Below, one piece after another: positions 51,843 to 64,000 of a stretch of DNA of 64,000 nt. Every line of letters starts with the position of its first letter. Positions within the stretch are counted from its first letter, which is position 1. Source of the stretch: Halocafeteria seosinensis (taxonomy: Eukaryota > Sar > Bigyra > Bicosoecida); assembly GCA_001687465.1 (NCBI GenBank), contig LVLI01000599.1:21711-85710 (forward strand). The letters run 5' to 3'. The notes beneath the pieces are model-generated. The model was given only the letters and a program-made list of their open reading frames with translations, made no database searches and was not told the origin of the DNA. The translations under genes were made by a program, and so were the position numbers.

Positions 51843-52997
51843 ATTGCAAGTTTAGGTCGTTATTGCTGTGAATAGGGCAAGTATACGACCCCTGCACTCA
51901 TGTAAATTAAGCCACTGGCGAACTGGATCCCGGAGTCAGAGCCTTGGTTCAACAAGCGGAAGAAATTGAATACTACCCCGATAGAAAGAGATCTTTAATG
52001 GCAACACTGAGCAGCTATCCACCGAAATATTCACTGTATACCTTATATTCCTAAGTCAAGTACCATATACGTGGAACACAACGAAAGGGTGCGCTGATCC
52101 GCGGGCTGGGTCAGTCGCGTTCAACCGGTTCTAACAAATAGATCAGTCCGCGATATGCACTCCTGCGTTCGCGCACGTCAGCCCGTTGTTCATAAAACAC
52201 AGTGATATGTATTTCTTCCCCCCTTTGCTAATACAGAAGTGTGCTCTCCATGCTTTTCTTCGTTAAGCGATCCCGACCTGGTTTTGTGTTGCAGTTAAGA
52301 TTTCTCCAGTTGCGTATAGAGATGCCAAGAGGATAGCATGTAATCCAATTAATTTTCGTAAGGTACCGGACAAAGAACGGGTTATCTATCCAGGAGTGAA
52401 GCCTTTCCTGTGCAATAGTTTGAGCAGGAGCTCGGTTTTCTCTGCGCCCGGGCTGCAGACTCGCTGACGCAGTCGCTTGCAAGACAACAAAGGAGTGTGT
52501 TCAAGACCTCTCTCCTCCACAGGTTCCGATGAACAAATTCAGGAAAATGCGCATCGTCAACACCAACACATGATACATGAAACAGCTTGCCCGCAGATGG
52601 AACTCTCGCTCTTCCTTCGGAGGTGTGTCGTAGACCTTGAAGGGCTGCTTCCCAACTTGAACCTGGGGTGTGCGGTGCACCTTTTTTGTTCCCTATAGGA
52701 GCGCCCTCTTTGGTCACCCTGCTGCGGAGACCGAGTCGGACCGACAAGAGGGAACCGCTCCATCTTTTGTTTCAGAACGGCATCTCGACGAAAAGATTGC
52801 TATGTTGCGATGGAGTCTGACGGGAGCTCGTTAGTACCCTCTTCACTTACAGCGTTAGAACGAAGATACCCGTTTTCCGGGTCGGCTGGTAGCCGGGGAG
52901 CTGTGCCGAAGGAGAGGAACTGGAAGCTGCGCTTGTGGACGGTCCCCGCTTAAAAGTTATCGCTTGGTATCTGGGACCGCGAGGTGTTCATTCAAAA
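51843..52997. other. 1.15-kb region upstream of cyclin and dynamin genes
   Basis: Divergent upstream region. A minus frame (52382-52747, 121 codons) and small plus frames have no recognisable domain and no spliced continuation. TTTCAG near 52770 and ACTTACAG near 52853 may be 5'UTR splice acceptors for the dynamin transcript. No RNA gene was seen. Confidence 0.4.
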
Positions 52998-55723
52998 ATG
53001 GAGCAGTTAATTCCCGTGATCAACGAACTCCAAGATGTATTCACAGCCATTGGTAAACCTCCTATGGATTTACCTCACATCATCGCTATTGGAAGCCAGA
53101 GTAGCGGTAAAAGCAGCGTTTTAGAGGGTTTAGTTGGACGTGACTTCCTGCCCCGCGGAGTGGGCCTAGTTACGAGACGCCCAATTGTCTTGCATTTATA
53201 CCATGTGAAACTTGGAAATGAACCGGTAAACCTTAACCAAGCTAACAATCAACGAGTCGAAGATGAACGGGGTAAGAAAGATTCGTTATGCGCAGACTTG
53301 AATGGGTAGCCGGGCAAATTCCACCTGTATTGCTGCAGAGTACTCCCCCTATCACGGCCACGATCGCGTTCCGGAAAATCACTCACCCTCGATGTCGGAT
53401 GGAGGACGACCCGCTTGGGAATGGGTAGAATTTAACCACAATGCAGGAGTGAAGTATTTTGATTTTAAAGAAGTTCAGCAGGAAATTCAGAGGGAGACAG
53501 ATAGACTCACTGGGAAGAACGTATGGTTCCCTACTAACACTTCCGCCACCCTGGTCCCTGGTCACCCTGTGCTTGTTTTGTCCGCAGAAAGGGATATCCA
53601 GTGAACCTATAGTAGTCAAAATCTTTTCTCCACATGTGCTGAACCTTACTCTGGTGGATCTTCCGGGGATTACAAAGGTAGGATATTCTCTTCTTAGATC
53701 TGAGCATCTGTGAGACCATATATAACGAACTGTTCTGCAGATACCGACTGGTGACCAACCTCGTGATATAGAGCGACAACTGCGGGAGCTTTGTATTTCG
53801 TTCGCAGAAAATCCGAACGCCATCATCTTAGCTGTTTCCGCAGCAAACACTGATATTACGAACAGTGATGCAATCCAAGTGGCGCAAGCGGCAGATCCGC
53901 AGGGGGAGCGTACCATCGGTGTGCTTACGAAGCTTGACCTTATGGATGCCGGCACGGATGCTGTGGACGTTCTTATGGGACGGGCGATTAGACTGAAGCA
54001 CGGGTTTGTTGGTATGGTAAACAGGAGTCAAAGAGATATCGAGACCGGGAAGACTATGGAGGAAGCCCTGGCCAAAGAGCGTAAGTTCTTCAACTCGCAT
54101 CCCTCATACAGACACCTTGCCAGCAAAATGGGAACGCATTACCTATCAATGCTCCTTAATTCTGTGCTGATGTCTCACATTAGGGAGCAATTACCGGCCG
54201 TGAAGAGTCAAGTATCGCAGCATATCATGAATGTTCGAAGAGAGTTGGAAGCATTGGGCGATCCTGTCGAAGCACTGGCAACCGAATCACAAGGGAGCAC
54301 GTTACTGGCGCTGATATCGAAATTTTCTTCGTCGTTTACTGCGTCTATCGATGGCCAAGGACAAGAAAACATACGTCGCGATCAATTATGGGGTGGAGCT
54401 AGAATCCAGCACATATTTTCTAACGCCTTCCAAAAAACTGTTGAAGGTTTCCACGCGTTGGACGGTCTGCGAATGGATGATGTTCGCCATGCCATTCGAA
54501 ATGCCACGGGTCCAAAATCGGCGCTTTTTGTACCGGAAGGAAGTTTTGAGGCCTTGGCACGACGACAGGTCTCCCTCTTGGAAGATCCGGCGCTTCAATG
54601 TGTTGAACAGGTGTTTGCTGAATTGCTGGAACTCTCGCGTTTATGTGTTCCCAAAGAGCTACAACGTTTTGGAGATTTGAAGGAAAAAGTGGTTGAGGTC
54701 GTGCACAACTTACTTCGTCGTCTAGTGGAACCTGCAAAAACAATGATTAGCAACATGATTCATATCGAGAAGGCTTATATAAATACCAGTCACCCGGATT
54801 TCATCGGCGGCTCGGAAGCTGTCAATCGTGCAAATGAACTTGTATTGAAACACAACGCTTCTAGTGACATGGTTTCCACAGTCGATGACCGAGAATCGTT
54901 TGGAAATCGTGTTGGAGATCCCGCGTTACAGGGCTATATTGAGGAATGGTTCCGTAGCAGCGTAGCACGATTAGAGGCACAGTCTGCTGCAAGGACGTCC
55001 GGTTCGCATGACAGAAAAGGGAGACAGAAGCAAGATGGGTCTCACAAACATTCGAAATCACGGTACCTCGATAACAGGCACTTTTTTGAGGTGAACGGGG
55101 ATGACTCGTAAGTTTTGTACTAAGTAAGATCCATTGCATATTGCAACGGTCAATGTAATTTCGGCAACCTCTACAGAAACGAAACTGCTCTAAATCTCCC
55201 GCCTCCGGCAAGCCGGATGGACTGTTTGGGAAAGCCAGTCTCGCATCGTGAGCTGTACGAAGTGTTCACTATTGGTAAGAACTTCATGTCCGTATAAATG
55301 CTCGTGACCTACGCAAGTGACGTTCGTCTTATGCAGTTACGCTCCTGAACTCCTACTTCGGAATAGTGAGAAAGTCGTTTGTGGATTTTGTACCAAAGAT
55401 CATCATGTGCTACTTAATCAACCAGGCAAGGGGTAAGTAGAAGAAATCAAACCAAGCGAAATATGATTGGTGGTGTCGTAGGAGTAACATTTCATGAACA
55501 TACTTTATGCAATTTGTTTATTTTTCCAGACAATATCCAATCAGAGTTAGTCAGGGCCCTTTATACTGAAAGTCAGCATGAGGACCTCCTTCGCGAAAGC
55601 GACGACATTGCCCAACGTAGAAAGCAGGCAGAAGACGCCCTGCATTGCTTGAATGAGGCGTTGAGGATCATCGATGACGTTCGCGAATTCGACCACGCTT
55701 TGTCCCACAGCACCAGTCGCTGA
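52998..55723 (+). CDS. DNM1L: Dynamin-related GTPase, DRP1/Dnm1/Vps1 type, 766 aa
   Basis: Membrane-fission GTPase for mitochondria and peroxisomes. Exons 52998-53271, 53339-53520, 53588-53677, 53741-55107, 55177-55274, 55337-55432, 55530-55723. The start [15 protein letters not shown] is exactly where DRP1 begins. G1 GSQSSGKSS, switch I LVTRRPI, G3 VDLPGITK, G4 [12 protein letters not shown]; the stalk contains [20 protein letters not shown] and [10 protein letters not shown], a DRP1/Vps1 hallmark. The insert B region is short and basic (about 670-690). The GED is split over three small exons, ending [20 protein letters not shown]. There is no PH or proline-rich domain. Its stop lies 19 bp from that of NPC1. 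Confidence 0.95.
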
Positions 55724-55742
55724 TACAGTTACTAATATACCA

Positions 55743-58700
55743 TTAGTTGACTGCTGTTGCATTAATACTGGGGTTTGCTGCTTCCTCCTGGCCGGCTAAG
55801 CTGCCTCCTCGAAGGGGTCGAAACCCGTGGGCCTTCTTCACTAAGTCATCGGCGTCCTCATGTCCACCCTGCCAGCGATCTTTTTGGCCGCCTTTTTCGA
55901 AAACGAACCCGGAAGCAAACCGGTCTGGAGCGGGTCCGATAAAGGACAAAATTACTGGTAGGAGGCACAATCCATGGAACGCTCCCATGATGACGATTCC
56001 GAGATACATCCGGAAGTAGTATACTCTGAATAGTTCACTTGGTGCCCATGCCAAAACAACCACACCAACGAATTTCGTCAACGTAATTCCCGTTATCACA
56101 GAACTTCCCATTTCCTCCAAAGCATGCCTCGCCCGAGCGTTGTTCGTTCCCTTCTTTGAAGTGAATGATGTCACAATATGCACGCAAAACTCGACACATA
56201 ATCCAACAGCCATCACGAAATTGACGACAGTAACGGCATTAATGTCCACACCAAAATTACCCTTGCTAGAAGCATCGTCGCTGTGAGGGTTCCATACGTA
56301 GATCAAACCCATAATGTCTATGCTAGCACACGCTACCATAACGGTGACAAGAAGTGCTGAATATGGCTTCGTTAGAAAAGTTATTGCCACATAGACGGCA
56401 CCTAACGCCAGTAAGAAATTTTGCAAAGCGATTCCGCGGATGTAATTGTACTGCTCGTAATAGACATAGAACAATGAGTACGGGAAAACGGTCCCTCCAG
56501 GGGCTTGCTTCACGAACTGAGTATGGTGCTCCCTGTTGTCGCCGCCCGCGTATGAAGCGGCAGTAGTTTCCAAGCTGGAAGGTGGGGCAGCATCACTGGG
56601 GATGCTCCGCAGAAGTTCTTTTCCATCGAACTGGTATACTAGTTTCCCCATTGAATCCGACGCAGATTGTAAAGTTTGCATGACGGATATGAAGTCGTTC
56701 TGATCTTTCAGTTGAGTGTGCTGCGCTTGAATACGAGATGACATGATTTCGATCGGCACGTATCCTTTCCCGCTTCCATTCACGCGGTCAGCTTGCTCTA
56801 TGCTTGCAACGTAATCTACTGCTCGTTGACTATGTAGTCCACCTCTCCATGCCACGTTCAAAAACACAGGGGGACCCCACAAAAATTTCAGATCAGAAGA
56901 ATACCGTGCTCCGCATAGTCCCTTTTGTTGGCAGCACTTCCCCTCGGTTGGAAGAGAAGTCAAGAACCAATGTGCACGAATCGCGATAGGGGCTTCACCC
57001 CTTCCCAATTCCAATGGGCAAACAGAGTCCGTAGGGATGTAGTCCTGATAACGAAGAAAATCCACAAACCAACTCTGTAGCGGAGGTGTTACGGAATCCT
57101 TTAAAGCGCCTATTTGCTGGGTGACATTTCTTATCGCTTCTTCGTTCTGTTGCACCAAGATAAACGTATTCCATTCTGTATTGAGACAACTTGTGACTTA
57201 ACTTTGAACCACTTACGCGCGGGTCTGAATAATTGACGTTTTGAAAAACCATGTAGAAAGGGGGGCCAGCATCCTCGAACGCTGCTTCTTCATCGTAATA
57301 TTTTTGCAGATAGCTTCCCTTGGGCACTACGAGTTGCTGCGGAAGTCCTAATCCGAGTTTAGTTATGGCATACATCGAACCGGCGAGAAGGGCTGATCCA
57401 ATTACAAGCTGCGGGGTACATTGTCAATTCTTTCGGCTTTGCCTCAACCACCCTCAGTGCGAGAAATCCCATACTTACAACGGAAATTTTTACTACTGGG
57501 TGGAATAGCACCGGGGCGTAGAACTTGGAGATCGCTCTCCTGACATAACTCCCTCCCTCTAGTGCTTGCTTTTTGTCACATCGATACCGTACACATGGAC
57601 ATAAGTCAACTCGTTGATCCTCTTGGCGTCGAAGATCTAAGGAAAACACTGCAGTAAACCATGTAAGTTGGAATACGTAGTCAACTGCTACAGCAATGGC
57701 CGCCACGGCACAAAATTGCTGCAAGGCAGGAATATTTGTAGTTGCCCCCACACCGAACGCAAGCATTTCAGAAACTGCGGCGGCTGTAATTGAAGGCCCT
57801 ACATCTGCGTAAGTTGTAACGAAGATATCCTTGCTCGAAGATGTGGTTGATTCCTTCCTGTGTCGGTCGTACGCCTTCGTAAATATGAACATGCTGCATA
57901 TGCAACGCTTTGAACTCTTAGATAGCAAGCGCAGATCTCATAAAAGCATTAAACATACTTGTCTACTCCGATAGCCAGAATAAGAAACGGTACGACCTCG
58001 CTTACAATCATCGTTATGCGCATACCGCAGTATGATACCATTCCAATAGCTGTAGTAACACTACATACGACGAGAATCACACCATTCAGGCCAAGCAAGC
58101 TCCTAGAGTACACAGGGTGGGGAAATTTTCCCAATGCAATGGTTACGTAGGCGAACATCACGACGTATGATATAACAACAACAAACGTATTTTGTTCCTG
58201 CACCACGGAGAGTTCGTCTTGTAGTGACCTCTGCAGTGATAAATGAACATTTTCAACATTCAACAACACACATGCATAAAATGAATGGTTTACCTACATC
58301 TGCCATGTAATTTATCTTCAGGAGGTCACTGTCGAAGCTTTTGGCGTGCTTTAGAAACACATCCTCTTCCCATGCAGCCGCTTCATCCGAGATATCATCA
58401 CTCCCGTCCACCAAAAATGTTACAAACAGCGCGCCTGCACCAAAGTTGCATGATGTACAATGGCCGACGATATAATCGACTCCGGGGACCTGCCGGCAAC
58501 ATTTACTCTTTCCAAGAATGACGGAGTTCATTACTGGTGATCCGATATCCGTTTGGCAATCACTGTTTAAGCACTGAACTCTCTTCTGGATGTCGAGAGG
58601 GTCTGTTGCCTCTATCAGCGACATGTTCGACTTCCAATAGTTCGTTGGAGATTCCACGAGACATCCACGACCTTCAATAGGTTTGTAGCAAATGTTGTCC

Positions 58701-59562
58701 AGTTTCTTTCCATTCCGATCCTTGTCTTGCCGAATACTCTGTTGTAGTTTCGCAATCTCTACCATAGCGTCTTTGCGTAGTATGTTATCACTCATGCAGT
58801 AGTTGCTGTCGTCCGAGCTTTCCAGCGATATCCCTGAATCTCCTCGGAGACCCCACAACCCGCGGTAGGTGGCTCTCTCGTCCTTCCTAGCGGATTTTTT
58901 CAAGGTAAAAATCATCTGGTTAATTCTAAAGAAAGGAGTGAACGCTTGATTAAAAAACTGTTCTTGCAAGAGTGTCTTGCTCCCTGGAGGCACCCAGATT
59001 TTCTGTGGGTTTGAGGTGACTTGAAGCTTAACCATGCCCGCAGATGCTATGCCGGTCACGACCAGACACGATAGGATAGCCCAAAAAGGGTGCGAAAACA
59101 CCATGACCCCCCATTTCGCCGATAGACGAGACAAGAAGGTGGAGGATGATCCAAATATGCTCTGAACATGGCTTAATAGTGATTCAGAAGGATCACTAGA
59201 ATTATCTGACGTGCTGGTCGAAGAGGCGCCATTCAGCATTGCACTATCGTCCCATTCCTCAATGAGGTCATGCACCGAGGATCCATTTCCATCGACTGTT
59301 CCATTCTTCCATTCCGTGTCCACCTGTTTTCCATTTCCCTGCATCTTTCCCATCTCGAGCGGCGCTTTCTGTGCAGCGCGGCCTACCAGCAGAGATTGTT
59401 GTTGGAGGCACTCATATACAACCAATCAGCTACAGTGCACACTTCCATAAACCACGCACGCACATAGCATCCGTACGCTCCAAATAAAGACACATTCAGT
59501 GTACACAATAAAACCGACAGAACTTGCCAAAGTGAATACTTGAAGCCATCGGATGCTGCCAT
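55743..59562 (-). CDS. NPC1: NPC1-like sterol transporter lacking the N-terminal cholesterol-binding domain, 1150 aa
   Basis: RND-family membrane protein of endosomes/lysosomes. Exons (descending) 59562-59464, 59368-58298, 58230-57959, 57893-57479, 57408-57217, 57146-55743, all in phase. One hydrophobic segment in exon 1, then FSHPFWAILSCLVVTGIAS and a luminal domain with VTSNPQKIWVPPGS. The sterol-sensing domain starts at the junction YMAD|RSLQDEL and runs through TFVVVISYVVMFAYVTIALG and PFLILAIGVDNMFIF. The second luminal domain contains the CCQQKGLCGA motif. The C-terminal RND half includes GITLTKFVGVVVLAWAPSEL, YYFRMYLGIVIMGAFHGLCL and PVILSFIGP. The Cys-rich N-terminal domain of human NPC1 is absent, as in some protist homologs. 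The last intron was placed at the 65-nt option, which keeps phase. Confidence 0.93.
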
Positions 59563-59739
59563 CCGCAACGAGGACAGAGTGGCACGGAGTCTTAGCTTAG
59601 TTAAAGATTCTCAAGGTTACTTCTCCTCGCTTGTGTTGTTACACGCATACATGAGGAATGCTCCAGTTTAGCGACTGTAAAATAGAGGGGGGATAATTAA
59701 CGACTGTCTGGTTGACGTTTTCGGTTTCTTGTTTCTATC

Positions 59740-62321
59740 ATGGCGGCGTCGTGGAGCTCAGCTCTGGATATTGTAGGCAAAGCCTACAAAAAGGCCAATC
59801 AATCATGGCAAGCTATAGAAAAAGATATTGATACGGCTATTCAAGTACCAGAGGAAGAAGAAGATCGAACGTATCACAATGGATCCCAACAGCACTCTGA
59901 AACAACACAGACTAGCTCCACGGAAGCAACGCAAGCAAATGCAGCCTCAGTTGCGCACCAGACACCTGATGGGCAGGATGATGGCCGTAGTGAGACCAAA
60001 AACGAGAATGTTGAGCAAGGCGATGGGGGAGACACTGAGCTGGTGGAGGAACATGTGCCATCGCGCACCAAGAACCTACAGTCTTGTGCAGAAATGGAAG
60101 ATTCTCAAACTATGGAGCGAGGTTCAAGTGAGACCCAACAGTCATCGAATAGCCTTGAAGAATCAGTGCTCAACCCACCTTCATCTTCCCTGGGTACGCA
60201 CGCCGGCTATGAAGACAGTCAGGAGGTCCCCTCCTCGACGGTCCCCAAGGAACGGTTTGACGCACTGAAGAGTAAATTCCAGCAGTCACGTGAACTCATT
60301 AATAAGCTTCGAGAGTCAAGGCAAAAGCTTCAAAGGGAGAACGAAACCCTTAGGAAGCAACAGGAGCAGGGCGCCAACGGTCACTGTACTGGCTGCAAGC
60401 GTCACGAGGAGGAGAAGGAGAATTTAAGAAGATCTCTTGAAGAATACAAGAAGCAAACTTCCACTTATCAGAAACAGTTAAATAATTTAAATGCAGAATT
60501 AAAAGAGAGAGATGAGAGGATTGAGCAAATAATGGAGGAAGGCAAGGCACTGAGTAAAAAACAAGTACGGTATTTTTCTCACCTGAAGATATGCGATAGA
60601 TCTGCGAATGCCACTACACCGCGATGTTGTGTATTCGCAGGCAAAGCAAGAATCAACGATAAAAGAACTCCGGCAAGAAAATCGAGATCTGAATGCAGAC
60701 TTGGAACATTCCGAAGCTCAACTCCAAGGAGCGAAAATGAAGCAAGGTAGGTCAATGGGTGTACCCTCTTTCGGGACCGTAGAGCAGTACAAGTTCCTCG
60801 TCTTTTCTTTCAGAAAATCTGGAAGACGAGCTTGAACGCGTCCGACAAGAGCTTAAAAAACTCCAAGACAAGGACAACTCGACGACAGGCGAAATCCAAA
60901 AACGGAATGAAGATTTGGGAGAGACCCAAGAACGGCTCCAGAAAGCAGAAGGTGAGCTTCAGAGTCTGCGGGCAAAATACAAGGAACTAAGTGAAGAGCT
61001 ATCTTCGAAAGACAGCCAGTACAACTCTGTTTTGAGAGAACTTGAAGAGCTCGATGAGGAGAGGAACAACGCAGAGGACCTCGCGGAATCATACAGGAAA
61101 CAGTTGGAGGAGTCACGTTCGCAGCAAGAGACTTTGAAGTCGCAGATGGAGAAACTACATGAAGCACATACGACTTTGAAGAAGAAGTATCAGAAGAAGT
61201 GCGACGAAACCAGCAAAGAGTCAACGCATTTACGTGAGCAACTTCGCGAACTGGAGGCACGCGTTGCTGAGTACGAAGACATTGGATCAAAGGACCCCCA
61301 TGATGAAGTTGAGGATACCTCTCCAGAGCATCCCCTGGATAGGAAGGTGGAAGAAGACCGGCGCCTCAATCAGCGAAAAGACGAGACAGAAAACGACAGA
61401 CCTAAAGCTAACATTCAGCATTGGTTAAGTAGACTTGCAGAACTTCAACGGAAATATGCTGCTATGGAAGAAGATTGGAGAAAACGAGAAATGAATTACC
61501 AAGAAAAACTGCGAGAGGCTGATGAATGCCGCCTTCAGGCTGAGACCTCTCTCAGGTCGACACGGAGGGAAAAGGAGAACTTAGAACAAGAAAGTGCTAC
61601 CTTGCGAGAAGAAGTTAGCACTTTGAAAGAAAAGAACGCTTCTTTGAAAGAACAATTGTACGAATCAGAACAATCTCATCATTCTTGCCAGCAAAAATTG
61701 AAAGCGTTAGAGCAGGAAGTCTCCAGTGAAAAACAACAAACACAAGCAGCGCAATCAAGATTGAATGCTTTAGAATCCCAGCTCCAGCATTTGGAGAATG
61801 ATAAACTGGAAGCAAACGCGGAGGTGGAGCGGCTAAAGAAAACGGTAAGCGAATATGATAGGAAATTGGAACTAACCGAAAACCACCCCATCCAAAACCA
61901 TGACGACGATGTATGGAATAATGAAAGCGGCAAAGGGCAGCGGATCTCAGATGACATTATATCCGATCGAAATTGCAACACTGTCGGGGAGAAAAGCACT
62001 TGGGGTGAGCTTTTATCCTATTGCCGACAAAGGGACGGCGAAATCAGGGCACTTCGTGCAGATCTTGAAAAGCTACACTCTCAAAAGAACCAGCTGGAGG
62101 ATCAATTGTTGGAGAATGCGTACGATCCTTCTGCATTAAACTCTGCGAATAGACGTTCTTCCAGTGAATCGCTTAGGGAGATGGAACGCCGTTACAATTT
62201 TGCTCTCGAGCTTCTCGGGGAAAAGGAAGAAGAGGCTGAGATGCTCGAGGAAGAGCTCGAGCATGTTAAGTACCAGTTTCAGCAGCAGATTAATGAGCTC
62301 TGTACGATAGACACCAACTAG
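59740..62321 (+). CDS. TMF1: TMF-type golgin (coiled-coil Golgi tether), 812 aa
   Basis: Exons 59740-60564, 60641-60746, 60814-62321. The N-terminus (MAASWSSALDIVGKAYKKAN) is a short helix, as in other TMF proteins, followed by an acidic disordered region of about 170 residues. Continuous coiled coil runs from about residue 168 to the end. Family marks: MEEGKALSKKQ followed by KQESTIKELRQENRDL, and the C-terminal TMF domain ERRYNFALELLGEKEEEAEM with LEEELEHVKYQFQQQINEL. Known members bind Rab6 and tether retrograde vesicles at the Golgi. It may serve with the NPC1 and DRP1 neighbours in endomembrane traffic, but co-location proves nothing. Confidence 0.9.
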
Positions 62322-62559
62322 CTTATTAAACATTGCTCAGTAAATGCTGATATGATTTACAGTAGAGGTACTCTCCCTCCAGTCTACCGATAACCAAGTG
62401 GACACAGACTAAAAGGTAGGGCGATGCTCATTCATGTTCGTTCTCATTTTCCGTTCGCTAGTGTGCAAACAATGTCTGCTGGTTGTCCGGTGAAAGTTTG
62501 TGCCACTTGGGAGCTGACTGTCTCATTGCGGGGTGCAAAATATTTTTCAATCTCACGCA
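62322..62559. other. 3' flank of TMF gene
   Basis: No coding or RNA feature was recognised between the TMF stop codon and the start of the leucine-rich-repeat remnant. Confidence 0.4.
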
Positions 62560-63806
62560 TGTCGATCTGGGGGCATCCAGTGATTGAGATGGTGAAATAA
62601 TGATGAAGAGATCGTTGATTGGCAGCAGTTGCTTATATCTAAATTCCGCAGTTTAGACAGATGCTGAAAGGCTGAATCCTATATTGTCGTTTGGCTGTAC
62701 GACTTAATGCAAAGTGTCGGTAAACCGCTCAAATGCGCGAAGGCTTGTTATTTCGTTTTTAATAACGATGCCGATTACTGGTCCCATATCCAATAACGTT
62801 AACTTTGACAGGAAAGAGAATGCCCTATCCGTTATCGCTTTGCGCTTGCTGATATCCACGAACGGAGATTGGTCGGATGTTTGGATGCTTCGTTCTGAAC
62901 GTCGCCTTCAGCAACATTGAGGGATATTAAATCATGTAGATGCTGAAAGGTGCCAGCCGTAATCCTTGATCTCGAGCATTTCTGCAATCGCAAACGCGAC
63001 AGTGCGGTCAGATTGTACAGCGTTGCCTCCAGATATGTCCAAGGACGACAAGTTGCTCACCTGGGCAAACAGATTATTTGTAATAAACTGTTCGTTGCAG
63101 TCGGAAGCTTTCAGATATCGTAGGTCGGGTAGATGCCTCAAGTCGTTGGTAGACCCTGGCAGCTGACGACACAAACTGATGTCCAATGCTTTATACTCAC
63201 TAGCTCCTTGAAAACTGCCCGTGTAATCGTCCGTTGGGTGCACGTCCTCATATTCAATTTTGTTAGTTTGGACATATGTCTATAGCCCTTATCCGTGGTG
63301 GTTGACCGTGTACAATAGGACATGTCGAGGTTCCGCAACTATCTCAAGTATCGGAAACATTGTTCGGTAAATTGAGGAACGGGTGCAACCTCTCATGCTC
63401 AATCTTTTTAACTTGAATAAGTGACTAAATGCTTTATCGGTAATCCTGAAATGGTGGTCTATCTTTAAATGGTTCAATCTCAGTAGATGCTGAAACGTTC
63501 CATCTGAAAGCTGTTGCATGGTCAGGCTTGATGATTGGAGCAAGTTGTTTGTTAGTGCTCCCTGTTGGCAGAAGACTTTGCATGTCCAGGGAGGAAACGG
63601 TAGCCTTCGTCAGTAATGTTTGGTCGCGAGATCATTCCTTTCGCTGTGGAGGCCACTGGAGGCTTTGGAGTTCGTGCAGTTGCGTTATTGAAGCGGTTGT
63701 CGAGACTGCATGTCACGAGGCTGGCGTGTGTAGGTGAACGGAAGGACTTTCGGAAATTGGTGACTGCCAAGATTTCGGTTTGTCTGATGCGCGAGAATGT
63801 GCACAT
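62560..63806 (-). pseudogene. Degenerate leucine-rich-repeat array
   Basis: Minus-strand reading gives a series of short frames in different registers, each carrying recognisable LRR units with an ITDxxFxxLxxLxxLxM pattern: NITDEGYRFL, LSDGTFQHLLRLNHLKI, ITDKAFSHLFKLKRLSMRGC, TTDKGYRHMSKLTKLNM, LRHLPDLRYLKASDC, LFAQVSNLSSLDIS and AITDRAFSFLSKLTLLDM. Several stops and frame changes separate them, and no short intron set restores one frame. A pseudogene or a decaying member of an expanded LRR family is likely. Repeats of this style are common in protist genomes and some giant viruses. A 3' extension past the window end is possible. Confidence 0.6.
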
Positions 63807-64000
63807 GATAGATCATTTCTTGGGGAATCTTGGGTCACTTGTAGAGTAATGTTAGGTGTGTGTATTGTATACGTCCTACCGGAAGAATCTACGAGCAAGA
63901 TGATACCATTCTACTTACGTTTCAAATTGCGCGGTAGTCACGAAATGCCGGATCATTTTGACGTTCTCTCTCATCAAGCACAGGCTTAGCCGAGACATCA

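Noticed and set aside
52382-52747. A 121-codon minus frame near the dynamin gene
   Set aside because: Arg/Ser/Cys-rich with no recognisable domain or spliced continuation; looks like chance openness.
57176-57216. A 41-nt intron in the NPC1-like gene
   Set aside because: It leads to a stop codon after 14 codons. Using the next acceptor (65-nt intron) gives phase-correct, conserved sequence.

Overview
The window is nuclear DNA of a compact, intron-rich eukaryote, most probably a protist. Nearly every gene is a conserved eukaryotic housekeeping type (proteasome, KEOPS, CCR4-NOT, ribosomal, dynamin, NPC1, V-ATPase). Genes sit close together on both strands and are split by short GT-AG introns, mostly 50-78 nt. 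There are no bacterial operons, tRNA or rRNA genes, CRISPR arrays or intact transposons that I could see. I cannot name the lineage. The EF-hand pyrophosphatase, PqaA/AprA-type protein, TBCCD1, SLX1 and an O-GlcNAcase with an attached acetyltransferase-like domain fit a free-living or parasitic protist rather than an animal, plant or fungus.

Layout. 1-4.2 kb: 5'-truncated ubiquitin chain-elongation factor UFD2/UBE4 (+). 4.4-6.6 kb: GTPBP1-type translational GTPase (-). 6.9-10.1 kb: O-GlcNAcase with the GNAT-like domain at its N-terminus (-). 10.6-13.4 kb: eL28 (-), proteasome chaperone PSMG4-like (+), proteasome beta5 (-). 13.4-14.9 kb: no assignable gene. 14.9-20.0 kb: two-RRM glycine-rich RNA-binding protein (+), SLX1 nuclease (+) and a SUN-domain protein (-), the last two overlapping at their 3' coding ends. 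20.2-27.6 kb: winged-helix protein (+), CDKAL1 (-), NUDC (+), an SH3-PX-FKBP protein (-), V-ATPase subunit e (-). 27.9-35.0 kb: EF-hand inorganic pyrophosphatase (+), secreted IPT-FN3-lectin protein (-), TBCCD1 (+). 35.0-36.0 kb: an AT-rich island holding a broken relic that resembles an origin-binding-protein helicase. 36.1-46 kb: BUD32/TP53RK (-), CNOT9 (+), eL21 (-), AidB-like acyl-CoA dehydrogenase (+), DeSI/PPPDE peptidase (+), ARMC6 (-). 46.5-51.8 kb: PqaA/AprA-like secreted protein (+), eS12 (-), sirtuin (+), PHO80-like cyclin (-). 53-62.3 kb: DRP1-type dynamin (+), NPC1-like transporter lacking the usual N-terminal domain (-), TMF golgin (+). 62.6-63.9 kb: a decayed leucine-rich-repeat array (-).

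Themes. Protein turnover is well represented (UFD2, beta5, PSMG4, DeSI), as are the endomembrane system and acidic organelles (NPC1, V-ATPase e, EF-hand pyrophosphatase, TMF, DRP1, SH3-PX-FKBP). Clustering in a eukaryote does not imply co-regulation. Convergent neighbours are packed very tightly, with stop codons 13-60 bp apart or overlapping. Exon coordinates were built by hand: I joined open frames at GT/AG sites and required phase consistency and family fit. Every multi-exon model given here sums to a whole number of codons.
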